Of a stretch of DNA of 64,000 bases, positions 8,441-17,089 are shown piece after piece. The DNA is from JAODBJ01 sp963782465 (GTDB taxonomy: Bacteria > Actinomycetota > Acidimicrobiia > IMCC26256 > PALSA-610), in assembly GCA_963782465.1 (NCBI GenBank), contig CAWAJR010000005.1, forward strand, positions 372,001 through 436,000, in the 5' to 3' direction. The notes beneath the pieces are model-generated. The model had not been told where the DNA came from. It saw nothing but the letters and a program-made list of their open reading frames with translations, and made no database searches. Positions within the stretch are counted from its first letter, which is position 1. Each line of letters opens with the position of its first letter. The translations under genes and the position numbers were made by a program.

Positions 8441-8488
8441 GGGTTGTGTCGTTTGTACCCCCGTACGGGAGTACAAACGACACAACCC
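8441..8488. terminator. 48-nt near-perfect palindrome after marR
   Basis: Arms 8441-8458 and 8471-8488 (18 bp, GGGTTGTGTCGTTTGTAC and its complement) are perfect. The 12 bases between them are almost self-complementary too (CCCGTACGGG), leaving one mismatched pair in 24. It begins 10 nt after the marR stop and has no T-tract. It probably stops transcription of marR; a protein-binding cruciform or palindrome is the alternative. Confidence 0.7.
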
Positions 8489-8526
8489 GGCTTCGTCGGG
8501 ACGCCCACCGGCCGGCCCGGGCCTCG

Positions 8527-8532
8527 TAGTCT
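8527..8532 (+). promoter_or_regulatory. -10 hexamer TAGTCT before the proline-rich membrane protein gene
   Basis: TAGTCT ends 7 nt before the GTG at 8540. There is no Shine-Dalgarno between them, fitting a leaderless start and supporting that start codon. Confidence 0.45.
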
Positions 8533-8539
8533 CGAACCC

Positions 8540-9442
8540 GTGACCGACCTGCCGCCCCCGCCGCCCGGCCCGCCCGGCGCGCCACCGCCGCCACCACCGC
8601 CCCCTCCTCCGCCGCCCTCCCAGCCGCCGGAACCGCCGCAGGAGCCGCAAGGACCGCCCGGCCCACCGCCACCGCCACCACCACCGTCGACACCGCCGCC
8701 CGCGCCGGTGCCACCACCCGTGCCACCACCGGTGCCGAACACCTTCCCGCCGTACGCCGTCGCGACGCCCGCCGACCGGGTACGGCTCGCGTGGCAACGC
8801 CGCCACGAAACCGACTACATCTTCAGCTTCTGGACCGCGTTCGGCTGGACGATCCTCACGTGCGGGATCTACTCGTTCTACGTGTTCTTCCAGCTGGTGC
8901 GTCGCTCCCGCGAGCACAACCTGCGCCGCGTCGAACTGCTCGACGGGGCAAACGCGTTCGCGTGGGAACGATGCACGGAACAAGGAATCGCCGACGAACT
9001 GCGCCCCGCGTTCGAGCGCATCGCGACCCAGATGACAACGCTGCGCCAGCTCGGCACCGAGTTTCGCGACCCGGCGATCTGGTTGGTGATCCTCGTGCTG
9101 TCGAGCCTGTTCACGGGCGGCGGTGGGGTGATCGTGCAGATCATCGTCTACATCCTGCTCGACGGCGATCTCGTCCGGCACGACTACGCGGAAGGCGCGA
9201 TCGAGGCCGAACTGTCGGCGATCTACGCGAGGCTCGGCGCCACGATCGCGCCTCCTGACCCGGCCCGCTTGAAGCAGCGTCACAACTATGTGGGCCGCGT
9301 GATCGCGACGATCTTCACCTGCGGGATCTACGGCCTCTGGTGGTTGTACGACCTGATGGTCGAAGGCAACCGCCACTTCGAGCACAACTGGCGCTGGGAA
9401 GACGATCTCGCCCGCAGCGTGCAATCGTTGATCGGCGCCTGA
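8540..9442 (+). CDS. Proline-rich N-terminus, DUF4234-like membrane protein
   Basis: 300 residues. Residues 4 to about 72 are almost all proline with a few Gly, Ala, Ser and Gln, a flexible low-complexity arm. The rest is an integral membrane domain with two related halves: FWTAFGWTILTCGIYSFYVF near residue 100 and VIATIFTCGIYGLWWLYDLM near residue 260, each followed by an EHN motif, with another hydrophobic segment between them. TCGIYxxxW is characteristic of DUF4234-type proteins. Function unknown. The GTG at 8540 starts exactly at the proline stretch and follows a leaderless -10; upstream in-frame codons run through the preceding palindrome. Confidence 0.7.
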   Translation: MTDLPPPPPGPPGAPPPPPPPPPPPPSQPPEPPQEPQGPPGPPPPPPPPSTPPPAPVPPPVPPPVPNTFPPYAVATPADRVRLAWQRRHETDYIFSFWTAFGWTILTCGIYSFYVFFQLVRRSREHNLRRVELLDGANAFAWERCTEQGIADELRPAFERIATQMTTLRQLGTEFRDPAIWLVILVLSSLFTGGGGVIVQIIVYILLDGDLVRHDYAEGAIEAELSAIYARLGATIAPPDPARLKQRHNYVGRVIATIFTCGIYGLWWLYDLMVEGNRHFEHNWRWEDDLARSVQSLIGA

Positions 9443-9455
9443 CCGGAGGCTGCCG

Positions 9456-9962
9456 GTGCAACGTCACGAGTACTCCATCGAGCTCGACGCTTCACCGCCC
9501 GACGTGTGGGAGGTGTTCTGGTACCGCGCGCCCGACCGGCCGCAGCCGCGCGACGTGAAGACCCGCATCGAGATCCTCCACCCCGGCGACGACGCCGGGA
9601 ACGGTCTCGTCCGCCACTGTTACTTCCCGGTGCCGCGCTGGCTCCTGTCGGGTGGCGTCGGGCAGTCGTGGGAGTGGCTCACGGAGGTGAAGCCGTGCGA
9701 GTCGTGGCGTTACGACGCGGTCGGCAAGCCGCTTTGGTCGCGGGCGACCGGATGGACCCGGCTGGAAGACCTCGGTGGTAACCGGACGCGTGTGCACTTC
9801 ACCGAGGAATACGAAGCGTTCAACCCGGTGATGCGCGTGCTCTTCGAAAAGCGCGTCCACGAAAGCCTGTCGCGCGACAACGACACGATCCTCGCCGCGT
9901 TGAACGGCGGGTTGCGCTGGCACCGGAAGCGCCGGCAGCGTGAAGCGGAGGCGGCCGGGTAG
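9456..9962 (+). CDS. SRPBCC-fold (START/polyketide cyclase-like) protein
   Basis: 168 residues opening with the typical SRPBCC first strand and helix, RHEYSIELDASPPDVWEVFW, followed by strands ending in GWTRLEDLGGNRTRVHFTEEYEAF and the long C-terminal helix (NPVMRVLFEKRVHESLSRD) that closes the hydrophobic pocket. Such proteins bind lipids or aromatic ligands; the ligand is unknown. GTG start at 9456 with a CGGAGG sequence 6-8 nt upstream. The next gene begins on the base after this stop codon, so the two are translationally coupled. Confidence 0.72.
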   Translation: MQRHEYSIELDASPPDVWEVFWYRAPDRPQPRDVKTRIEILHPGDDAGNGLVRHCYFPVPRWLLSGGVGQSWEWLTEVKPCESWRYDAVGKPLWSRATGWTRLEDLGGNRTRVHFTEEYEAFNPVMRVLFEKRVHESLSRDNDTILAALNGGLRWHRKRRQREAEAAG

Positions 9963-10355
9963 GTGAGCGCCGGCGCACCGGTAGGAACGGAAGATGCGGC
10001 GCGCGAGACGCGCGCCGAGTTGTTCGTCTACGGAACGCTCGTGCCCGGCGGTCGTTATTGGGACGTCGTCGCCGCCGCGGTCGTCACCCACCGCGCGGCG
10101 CGCGTGCACGGCCGGCTGTACGACACCGGCCGTGGGTACCCGGCGGCGACGTTCGACTGTGGGCCGTTGGAGATCAGCGGCGTCGTCCTCACTGTTTGCG
10201 ACGCCGCCCGCACGCTCGCGCGCCTCGACCGTTTCGAGGGCGACGAGTACGTACGCCGCGAAGTGGAAACCATCGCCGGTGATCGCGTCTGGAGCTACGA
10301 ATGGCGGTCCGATTTGTACGGGTTCTCGGAGATCGCCGGCGGCGTGTGGTTATAA
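9963..10355 (+). CDS. Gamma-glutamylcyclotransferase (AIG2-like) family protein
   Basis: 130 residues. ELFVYGTLVPGG is the substrate-binding YGTL/YGSL loop of this fold, and FEGDEYVRRE contains the glutamate that acts as general acid/base in active members (the Glu of FEGDEY). Family enzymes cyclise gamma-glutamyl groups to 5-oxoproline; many bacterial members are uncharacterised. GTG start directly after the upstream TAG. The C terminus (DLYGFSEIAGGVWL) is in the normal place. Confidence 0.75.
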   Translation: MSAGAPVGTEDAARETRAELFVYGTLVPGGRYWDVVAAAVVTHRAARVHGRLYDTGRGYPAATFDCGPLEISGVVLTVCDAARTLARLDRFEGDEYVRREVETIAGDRVWSYEWRSDLYGFSEIAGGVWL

Positions 10356-10385
10356 AACGGGCCCCGACATGCCGATCTGGTACCG

Positions 10386-11282
10386 ATGGCCTTCGACGGG
10401 ATCGCGAACATCCAATCTCGCATCGCCGAGATCCAGCAGCAGTTCGACCCTTCGGCGGCATCGACCGACACGTCGAACTCGACGACGACCAGCGCGAGCA
10501 ACAACGTCGCGTTCTCCGACATGCTCGCCGCGGCCTCCGCGATCGGCAGCGACGGCAGCACGACCACGAGCAGCGCGACCGACGCGACCGGCACGGGGTC
10601 CAGTGCCCTGGCCAGTTCCCTTGCCAGTTCGCTCACCGGTTCGTCGGGGAGTTCGCTGAGCACGCTCCTGCAGGCGCTCACGGGAACGAACACCGGCTCG
10701 TCGGCGGGGGGCACGAGCACCGACCCGTTGAGCGCGCTGCTGCAACAACTCACCGGCGTTGCCTCTTCGACCGGCTCCAGCGGCCTCGCCGGGTCGAGCA
10801 GCCTGGCCGGCTTGACCAGCGCGCCCGGCGCGACGAGCAGCATCGGGGCCGGCACGTCGGCCGCGAACCAGACGTTCCTGCAGAACGCGCTCGCGCAAGC
10901 CGGCGACGCGTACGTGTGGGGCGCGTCGGCCAACCCCGCCGACCCGCACCCCAAAGCGTTCGACTGCTCCGAGCTGGTGAAGTGGGCCGGCGCCCGCGCC
11001 GGGGTGACGATCCCCGACGTCGCGCAGAACCAGTACCTGTGGCTGAAGAACCAGGGCAAGCTGATCCCGGTGCAGCAGGCGATCAACACGCCCGGGGCGC
11101 TGCTGTTCTCGTTCTCGAGCGAACCCTCGCCCGGCAACATGTACCCGTCGCACGCGCATGTCGCGATCAGCCTCGGGAACGGCAAGACGATCGAAGCCCG
11201 CGGCAAGGACTACGGCGTCGGCATCTTCGACGCGGCCAACCGGTTCAACTACGCCGGCGTCGTGCCGGGCCTCACCGCCTGA
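10386..11282 (+). CDS. NlpC/P60 (C40) peptidase without a signal peptide
   Basis: 298 residues. Residues 1-20 form an amphipathic helix (GIANIQSRIAEIQQQF), residues 21-160 are a Ser/Thr/Gly-rich low-complexity linker, and residues 160-298 are an NlpC/P60 domain with catalytic Cys194 in KAFDCSELVKW and the histidine in SHAHVAISLGNG. This fold cleaves gamma-D-glutamyl-diaminopimelate bonds in peptidoglycan stem peptides. No Sec or Tat signal is present, which is unusual; the IQSRIAEIQ start resembles the head of hydrolases encoded in actinobacterial flagellar operons, but no flagellar gene is nearby. The start has neither a clear Shine-Dalgarno nor a clear -10. Confidence 0.78.
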   Translation: MAFDGIANIQSRIAEIQQQFDPSAASTDTSNSTTTSASNNVAFSDMLAAASAIGSDGSTTTSSATDATGTGSSALASSLASSLTGSSGSSLSTLLQALTGTNTGSSAGGTSTDPLSALLQQLTGVASSTGSSGLAGSSSLAGLTSAPGATSSIGAGTSAANQTFLQNALAQAGDAYVWGASANPADPHPKAFDCSELVKWAGARAGVTIPDVAQNQYLWLKNQGKLIPVQQAINTPGALLFSFSSEPSPGNMYPSHAHVAISLGNGKTIEARGKDYGVGIFDAANRFNYAGVVPGLTA

Positions 11283-11288
11283 CCGCAC

Positions 11289-11322
11289 GGCCGCTCGGCC
11301 GCTCGGCCGGCTCGCCGCGGCC
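11289..11322. terminator. Possible GC-rich hairpin terminator
   Basis: GGCCGC (11289-11294) can pair with GCGGCC (11317-11322), with further GGCC pairing inside and three direct CGGCCGCT-like units. It lies 7 nt after the peptidase stop. No T-tract. Confidence 0.35.
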
Positions 11323-11373
11323 ACGGCAAGGCCATGGCACGGCACCATTTGCCCGGTACCGACAGGCCTCGCC

Positions 11374-11379
11374 TAGCCT
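11374..11379 (+). promoter_or_regulatory. -10 hexamer TAGCCT of the acyl-CoA synthetase gene
   Basis: TAGCCT ends 6 nt before the GTG start at 11386 with no Shine-Dalgarno between, the same leaderless layout as at other promoters in the window. Confidence 0.5.
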
Positions 11380-11385
11380 CGCCGG

Positions 11386-13024
11386 GTGACGGATGCCGTG
11401 GATCACTCGTTCGCCCGGGCCTGGCACGATGTCGCCACGATCGCGCCCGACCGGATCGCGATCGCCTGCGGGGCCCGGCACCTCACCTACGCGGCGTTCG
11501 ACGAGCGAGCCGCCCGGTTGGCCGCCTTCCTGCGCGACGGCGGGGTCGGGGAAGGCGACAAGGTCGCGATCGAGTGCCTGAACGGGCCCGAGTACCTCGA
11601 GTCGTTCTTCGCGGCCCAGAAACTCGGCGCGGTGCCCGTGAACGTGAACTACCGCTACGTCGGGAACGAGCTTGCCTACCTGCTCGACAACTCCGACGCG
11701 GCCGCCATCGTCTTCCACGACGAGTTCGCACCCACCGTCGACGAGGCGCTCGAACTCCTGCCGGCCGAGCGACGGCCACGGCTCCGGCTGCAGGTCGCGC
11801 ACGCAGGCGACGGCCGGCTGCACGCGGGCGCGGTTGCGTACGAGGACGCGATCGCGACCGGCGCGTCGAGCGCGCCCGTCGAACGTGCGCCGAGCGGCGA
11901 CGACCTCGTGTTCCTCTACACGGGCGGCACGACCGGGTACCCCAAGGCCGTCATGTGGCGGAGCGACGACCTCGCGGGTCGCGCTCTGGCAGATGGCGCG
12001 GCCCGGCTCGACGCCGCCCGACCCGGCCGCGGCGGTACGGGTGGGGAAGCAGGCGGCCACCGCACTGCCCGCTTGCCCGCTCATGCACGGCACGGGCCTG
12101 TTCATCGCGCTGTCGACGCTCGCCGGAGGGGGCAAGGTCGTGTTGCTCGACGATGCCCGCCTCGACCCGGAACGGGTGTGGGAGGCGGTCGAGCGAGAGG
12201 AGGTCGCGGTGCTCACCATCGTCGGTGATGCGTTCGCGCGGCCGCTCCTCGCCTCCCTCGACGACGAACCGAACCGCTACGACCTCCACTGCCTGCGCGC
12301 GATCACGTCGTCGGGTGTCACGTGGAGCCCCGAGACGAAGCGACGGATGCTCGCGCACCTTCCTTCCGTCACCCTCATCGATTCGCTCGGCGCGTCCGAA
12401 GGTTTGATGACCCGCACCGAAACGCGCGGCGGTGACGAGATCAAACCGGCGCGTTTCAAGCTGTCGGAACGAGTCGTCGTGATCACCGACGACGGTGAGC
12501 TCGCGCAACCCGGCGACGGTCGCGTCGGCATGCTCGGCGTCGGTGGTGCGATCCCGCTCGGCTACTACAAAGACCCGCAGAAGTCGGCGTCGACCTTCCG
12601 TACGGTCGGCGGCCGGCGCTATTCGGTGCCGGGCGACTACGCCCTCGTCGAGGACGACGGGTCGATCACGCTTCTCGGGCGGGGCTCGGCGTGCATCAAC
12701 ACCGGCGGCGAGAAGGTGTACCCCGAAGAGGTCGAGATCGTCTTGCGCGCGCACCCCGACGTGTTCGATTGCGTCGTCGTGGGCGTGCCCGACGATCGAT
12801 GGGGCGAGATGGTGGTGGCGTTGATCGAGGCCACACCCGACCACCCGACCGACGGCGAAGTCCTCGCTTCGCACTGCCGCGCCGAACTGGCAGGCTACAA
12901 ACGGCCCAAGGAATTCGTGTTCGTCGAGTCGTTACGACGGTCGCCGGCCGGCAAGGCCGACTACAAACTGTTGCGTGAAGTCGCAGCCCAGCGTGTGCTG
13001 GCCCAGCAGGAGGGATCGCGGTGA
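11386..13024 (+). CDS. Acyl-CoA synthetase (FadD-like), interrupted by a +1 frameshift
   Basis: Conceptual product about 545 residues, full length for an ANL-superfamily ligase. The first frame (to about 11973) holds LVFLYTGGTTGYPKAVMWR, the ATP-binding P-loop. The second frame continues with RVALWQMARPG, then SLGASEG, GDYALVEDDGSITLLGRGSACINTGGEKVYPEEVE (hinge) and the C-terminal catalytic lysine in RSPAGKADYK. One extra base at about 11974-11978 (GCGGG) joins the frames. The enzyme activates a carboxylate to acyl-CoA through an acyl-adenylate; mycobacterial FadD3/FadD17-type ligases are similar. The stop overlaps the rhodanese start (GTGA). Either a sequencing indel or recent inactivation; I favour the former. 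Confidence 0.8.
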
Positions 13025-13356
13025 GTGTTCCGGAGGTCGGAGCCGAAGAAGCCCAGCAGCTCCTTGCGGAAGGTGCGCTCCTCCTCGACGTGCGCGAGCA
13101 CGACGAATGGTCGGCGGGCCATGCAATGGCCGCCGAGTTCCTCCCGCTCGGCGATGTGCCGGCGGCGATGGACCGCTTGCCGCGCGACCGTCGCATCGTC
13201 GCGATCTGCCGTTCGGGCACGCGTTCGGGTCGCATCACCGAGTTCCTCAACCGGCAGGGGTTCGACGTCGTCAACTTGAGTGGCGGGATGCAGGCCTGGG
13301 CCGCGGCCGGCTACGACGTACGCACCGACGACGGCGCCGACGGCATCGTCGCGTAG
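13021..13356 (+). CDS. Single-domain rhodanese-like protein
   Basis: 111 residues, one rhodanese domain. LLLDVREHDEWSAGH is the conserved N-terminal motif and ICRSGTRSGR is the active-site loop, with Cys near residue 63 that carries the persulfide in sulfurtransferases. GLSGGM-type closing motif (NLSGGMQAWAAAGYDV) is present. No signal peptide; cytoplasmic. GTG start overlapping the acyl-CoA synthetase stop by GTGA, so the two are translationally coupled. Sulfur donor and acceptor unknown. Confidence 0.83.
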   Translation: MSVPEVGAEEAQQLLAEGALLLDVREHDEWSAGHAMAAEFLPLGDVPAAMDRLPRDRRIVAICRSGTRSGRITEFLNRQGFDVVNLSGGMQAWAAAGYDVRTDDGADGIVA

Positions 13357-13374
13357 CACGCGAGGTTCGCGGGC

Positions 13375-13917
13375 ATGACCGCTCCGTTCGGCGTTCGCCG
13401 TCTCGACCTCGACGACCCGGGCGACGTCGCGCTCGGGTGCGCGCTCATCGAGGAGTACGTCACGTTCACCGCCGACGAGATGGTTCGCCGGGCGGGCATC
13501 GAACTCGATGCGGCGACGATCACCCGGCTCGTTCCCGACCTTGCCGACTTCGCGGGCCGTTACCGCGATGGCGCGTTCCTCCTCGCGACCTCGGGTGAGA
13601 CCGTCGCCGGTGGTGTCGGTATCACCCGTCTCGACGAACGCGTGTGCGAGATGAACCGGCTCTGGCTGCGCGAGGCGTACCGGGGGGCCGGCCGCGGGCG
13701 CCTGCTCGTCGGTGCGTGCATCACCCACGCCGAGGCACTGGGGTTCGAACGGATGCTGCTCGACGTCGCGCCGTACCGCACCCGGGCGATCGCGCTCTAC
13801 GAGTCGTTCGGTTTCACCGCCACGCCGCCCATCCACGAGTACCCCTTCGAGATGGTGCCGCTCGGGCGCGATCTGAAGGCTGGTTCCGCCGGACGGCTGC
13901 CGGTTACCGGCAGGTAG
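13375..13917 (+). CDS. GNAT-family N-acetyltransferase
   Basis: 180 residues with the GNAT core: EMNRLWLREAYRGAGRGRLLVGACITHAEALGF contains motif A (RGAGRG pyrophosphate-binding loop), followed by MLLDVAPYRTRAIALYESFGF (motif B, the acetyl-CoA side helix). These enzymes transfer acetyl groups from acetyl-CoA to amines; the substrate cannot be predicted. It starts 18 bp after the rhodanese stop and ends 10 bp before glpD, so it may be the last gene of the acyl-CoA synthetase unit, with glpD beginning a new one from its own -10. Confidence 0.8.
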   Translation: MTAPFGVRRLDLDDPGDVALGCALIEEYVTFTADEMVRRAGIELDAATITRLVPDLADFAGRYRDGAFLLATSGETVAGGVGITRLDERVCEMNRLWLREAYRGAGRGRLLVGACITHAEALGFERMLLDVAPYRTRAIALYESFGFTATPPIHEYPFEMVPLGRDLKAGSAGRLPVTGR

Positions 13918-13920
13918 CCT
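13915..13920 (+). promoter_or_regulatory. -10 hexamer TAGCCT of glpD
   Basis: TAGCCT ends 7 nt before the glpD GTG (13928). The TAG of the hexamer is also the stop codon of the GNAT gene. No Shine-Dalgarno; probable leaderless start. Confidence 0.5.
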
Positions 13921-13927
13921 GCGAATC

Positions 13928-15556
13928 GTGCATTTCAACCGGGACGACGCCCTGGCGCGCCTCGCGAACGAGTCGTTCGACGTGCTCGTCATCGGCGGCG
14001 GCATCACCGGCACCGGCGTTGCCCTCGATGCCGCCAGCCGAGGCCTCCGCACCGCGCTCGTCGAACGCGACGACTTCGCGTCGGGCACGTCGTCGAAATC
14101 GTCGAAGCTCGTGCACGGTGGCTTGCGCTACCTGCAACAGAAAGAGATCCGCCTCGTCTACGAAGCCCTCGCCGAACGGCAGGTGCTGCGCAAGACGGCA
14201 CCGCACCTCGTGCGCGTGATGCCGTTCCTCCTCCCCGTCTTCACCAAAGACGGGCTGTTACCGCGTTCGCTCGCGCGTGCGCTCGGCACCGCGATGTGGT
14301 TGTACGACGCGACCGGCGGTGTCCGCATCGGCAAGTTGCACAAGCGGGTGACGAAGGACGAGGCACTCGGCTACATGCCGACCTTGCCGATCGAGCGCAT
14401 CGCCGCGTCCTACGTGTACTACGACGCTCAGGCCGACGACGCGCGCCTCACGCTCACCGTGGCCCGTACCGCGGCCGACCATGGCGCGGTGGTCGCCAAC
14501 TACGTACGCGTCGTGAAGATCTTGAAGGACCAGGGTGGGCGCGCAGCGGGTGCGCGGGTCGCGGCCGGCGACGACGAGTTCGACGTGCGGGCGAAGGTCG
14601 TCGTGAACGCGACGGGCGTCTGGTCCGACGACGTACGTGCGCTCGACGAAGGCACCTACCCGGCATCGATCCGGCCCGCCAAGGGCGTGCACATCACGGT
14701 GCCGTGGTCGCTCGTCCAGAACTCCATCGCCGCGGTGATCCCGGTGCCCAAGGACCGCCGATCGGTGTTCGTCGTGCCCTGGGGCGACTTCACCTACATC
14801 GGTACGACCGACACCGACTACGACGGCCCGCTCGACGACCCGCAGTGCACCCCCGAAGACATCGACTACCTCCTGCGCGCGATCAACTTCTCGGTGACCA
14901 CGACGATCACCGAATCCGACATCCTCGGGACATGGGCCGGTTTGCGCCCCCTCGTGCGCGACGCGACCAGCGAACGTACGAGCGACCTCTCGCGGCGGCA
15001 CAGCGTCCGTGCCTCGGGGAGCGGCGTGATCACGGTGACCGGCGGCAAGCTCACGACGTACCGGCGCATGGCCGCCGACACGGTCGACGAGGCTGCGAAG
15101 CAGTTGTCGGTCAAGGTGCGCAGCAAGACTCGGCGGGTGCCGCTCCGCGGTGCCGAAGGGTGGCAGGTGCCGGCGGCGCCCGAACACCTCGTTCAGCGCT
15201 ACGGCAGCGATACGCGCACGGTCATGGCACTGGCCGACGCCGACCCGCGCCTCCGCGAGCCACTCGTACCGGGGCTGCCCTACTGGCGCGCCGAAGCGGT
15301 GTACGCGGCCAGCCACGAGATGGCGCGGCACGTCGACGATGTCCTCTCCCGCCGCACCCGGGCGCGCCTGCTCGCTCGCGACGCATCCGCCGAGGCGGCC
15401 GAGGCGGTCGCGGCACTCATGGGTGACGTGCTCGGCTGGACGGCCGACGAACGGCGCCGCGAGGTCGACACCTACCGCGCCGCGATCGACCACGAACGCA
15501 GCGCGTCGGCGCTGCCGGAGACCGCGCTCGACGCGCTGCTCCACCGGCCGACGTAA
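13928..15556 (+). CDS. glpD: Aerobic glycerol-3-phosphate dehydrogenase
   Basis: 542 residues. The N-terminal FAD-binding GGGITGTG (residues 23-30) is followed by GTSSKSSKLVHGGLRYL, the GlpD signature, and later by RPAKGVHI, FVVPWGDFTYIGTTDTDY and GVITVTGGKLTTYRRMA. The C-terminal domain (from about 400) is the usual helical cap. The enzyme oxidises sn-glycerol 3-phosphate to DHAP at the membrane and passes electrons to quinone. It is followed by an alkyl-DHAP-synthase-like flavoenzyme and an FGGY kinase, so the DHAP may feed lipid synthesis as well as glycolysis. GTG start supported by the leaderless -10. Confidence 0.92.
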   Translation: MHFNRDDALARLANESFDVLVIGGGITGTGVALDAASRGLRTALVERDDFASGTSSKSSKLVHGGLRYLQQKEIRLVYEALAERQVLRKTAPHLVRVMPFLLPVFTKDGLLPRSLARALGTAMWLYDATGGVRIGKLHKRVTKDEALGYMPTLPIERIAASYVYYDAQADDARLTLTVARTAADHGAVVANYVRVVKILKDQGGRAAGARVAAGDDEFDVRAKVVVNATGVWSDDVRALDEGTYPASIRPAKGVHITVPWSLVQNSIAAVIPVPKDRRSVFVVPWGDFTYIGTTDTDYDGPLDDPQCTPEDIDYLLRAINFSVTTTITESDILGTWAGLRPLVRDATSERTSDLSRRHSVRASGSGVITVTGGKLTTYRRMAADTVDEAAKQLSVKVRSKTRRVPLRGAEGWQVPAAPEHLVQRYGSDTRTVMALADADPRLREPLVPGLPYWRAEAVYAASHEMARHVDDVLSRRTRARLLARDASAEAAEAVAALMGDVLGWTADERRREVDTYRAAIDHERSASALPETALDALLHRPT

Positions 15557-15590
15557 CGTCGGCCATCCGAGCACCAACCAGGGGGACGGT

Positions 15591-17089
15591 TTGGACACGA
15601 ACCGCGGCGCGCCCACGCCGCCCATCGCGTTTGCCGGCAACGCTGCAGAGACCGGCGATCATCTCTCGACCCATCGAGCCGAGATCGACGAAGCGCTCCT
15701 GCGGCGGTTGCGCGACGCGTGCGGCGAGGTCGTGGTCGCGCCCGACGCGCTCAGCGAAGCCAGCCGCGACTGGTGGCCGCTCGCCATGATCTGGGCGCTC
15801 GACAACCAGGTCGCGGCCCGAGCCGGGGTGATCGTGCGACCGACGACCACCGAGGAAGTCGCGGCGATCGCGGCGGTGTGCAGCGGTTCCCGTGTCCCCC
15901 TCACCGCGGCGGCGGGTCGCAGCGGTGTGTGCGGGGCGAGTGTGCCCGTGTTCGGCGGGGTGCTGCTCGACCTCACCGGATTCGCCGGCATCGTCGGCGT
16001 CGACACCACCTCGATGGTCGTCGACGTGAAGCCGGGGACCTTCGGCGACGTCTTCGAAGACGAGCTGCGGGAGCGCCACCGGATGACCGCCGGGCACTGG
16101 CCGCAGTCGATGGCGCTGTCGACGGTCGGCGGCTGGCTCGCCTGCCGTGGCGCCGGCCAACTGTCGACGCGTTACGGCAAGATCGAAGACATCGTCGTAG
16201 GTCTCGACGTCGTGCTCGCCGACGGCACCGTCGTGCACACGGGCGGCGCGCCGCGCCAAGCCGTCGGCCCCGATCTCACCCAATTGTTCGTGGGTTCGGA
16301 GGGGACGCTCGGCATCATCACGGGCGCGCGGCTCCGGCTGCACCCGCGCCCGCCGCACGAAGCGCGCGCCGCGTACGCGTACCCGACCTTCGGCGCCGGC
16401 CTCGACGCGACGCGGCGGCCCTGCAACGGGGCGCGACCCCCGCTGTGCTCCGGCTGTACGACGCGATCGAAGGCGATCGCAGCTTCCAGACCGGCGACCA
16501 CAACGTGCTGCTCGTGCTCGACGAGGGCGACGAACACCTCGTCGACGCGACGATGCGGATCGTCGCCGAGGAGTGTGCCGGCGCGGAACCACTCGACACC
16601 CAGCTCGTCGGCCGGTGGATGGAACACCGGAACGACGTGAGTGCCCTCGAGGCGCTCGTGAAACGCGGCTTCGTCGTCGACACGATGGAAGTGGCGGGTA
16701 CGTGGAGCGCGCTGCCCGCGATCTACGAGGCCGCCACCGGCGCGTTACGGGCGGTCGAGCACACCCTGGTCGCGTCGGCCCATCAGAGCCACTCGTACTC
16801 CGATGGTGCATGCCTCTATTTCACCTTCGCCGGGCAACCACCGGAAGCCGACCGCGAGGCCTATTACCGGGCGGCCTGGGACGCCGGCCAGCGTGCCGTC
16901 CTCGCGGCCGGCGGCGCGCTGAGCCACCATCACGGCGTCGGTCTCAACCGTGCCCGCTTCGTGCACGACGCGCTCGGCAACGGCTTCGACGTGCTCGCGG
17001 CGATGAAACGCGCCCTCGACCCGCACGGCATCCTCAACCCGGGCAAGCTCGGCCTGCCGTCGAGGTTCGGGGACCTGGCGTGGCCGTGA
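15591..17089 (+). CDS. Alkyldihydroxyacetonephosphate synthase-like FAD-linked oxidase, interrupted by a -1 frameshift
   Basis: Conceptual product about 499 residues. A VAO-type FAD domain (PTTTEEVAAIAAVC, AAGRSGVCGASVP) carries the AGPS signature GHWPQSMALSTVGGWLACRG..STRYGKIEDIVVG and the flavin loop VGSEGTLGIIT; the C-terminal half has SHHHGVGLNRARF, matching the catalytic histidines of AGPS, and closes with DPHGILNPGKLGL. One base is missing at about 16417-16420 (CGGCGGCC), where the reading passes from one frame to the next. TTG start at 15591, 6 nt after GGGGGA. AGPS makes the ether bond of ether lipids; bacterial homologues may be other FAD oxidases. The stop overlaps the next start (GTGA). 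Confidence 0.75.

Noticed and set aside
11386..12228. A separate 280-residue short-chain ligase
   Set aside because: It is the N-terminal half of the acyl-CoA synthetase; its last residues after about 195 are out-of-frame noise.
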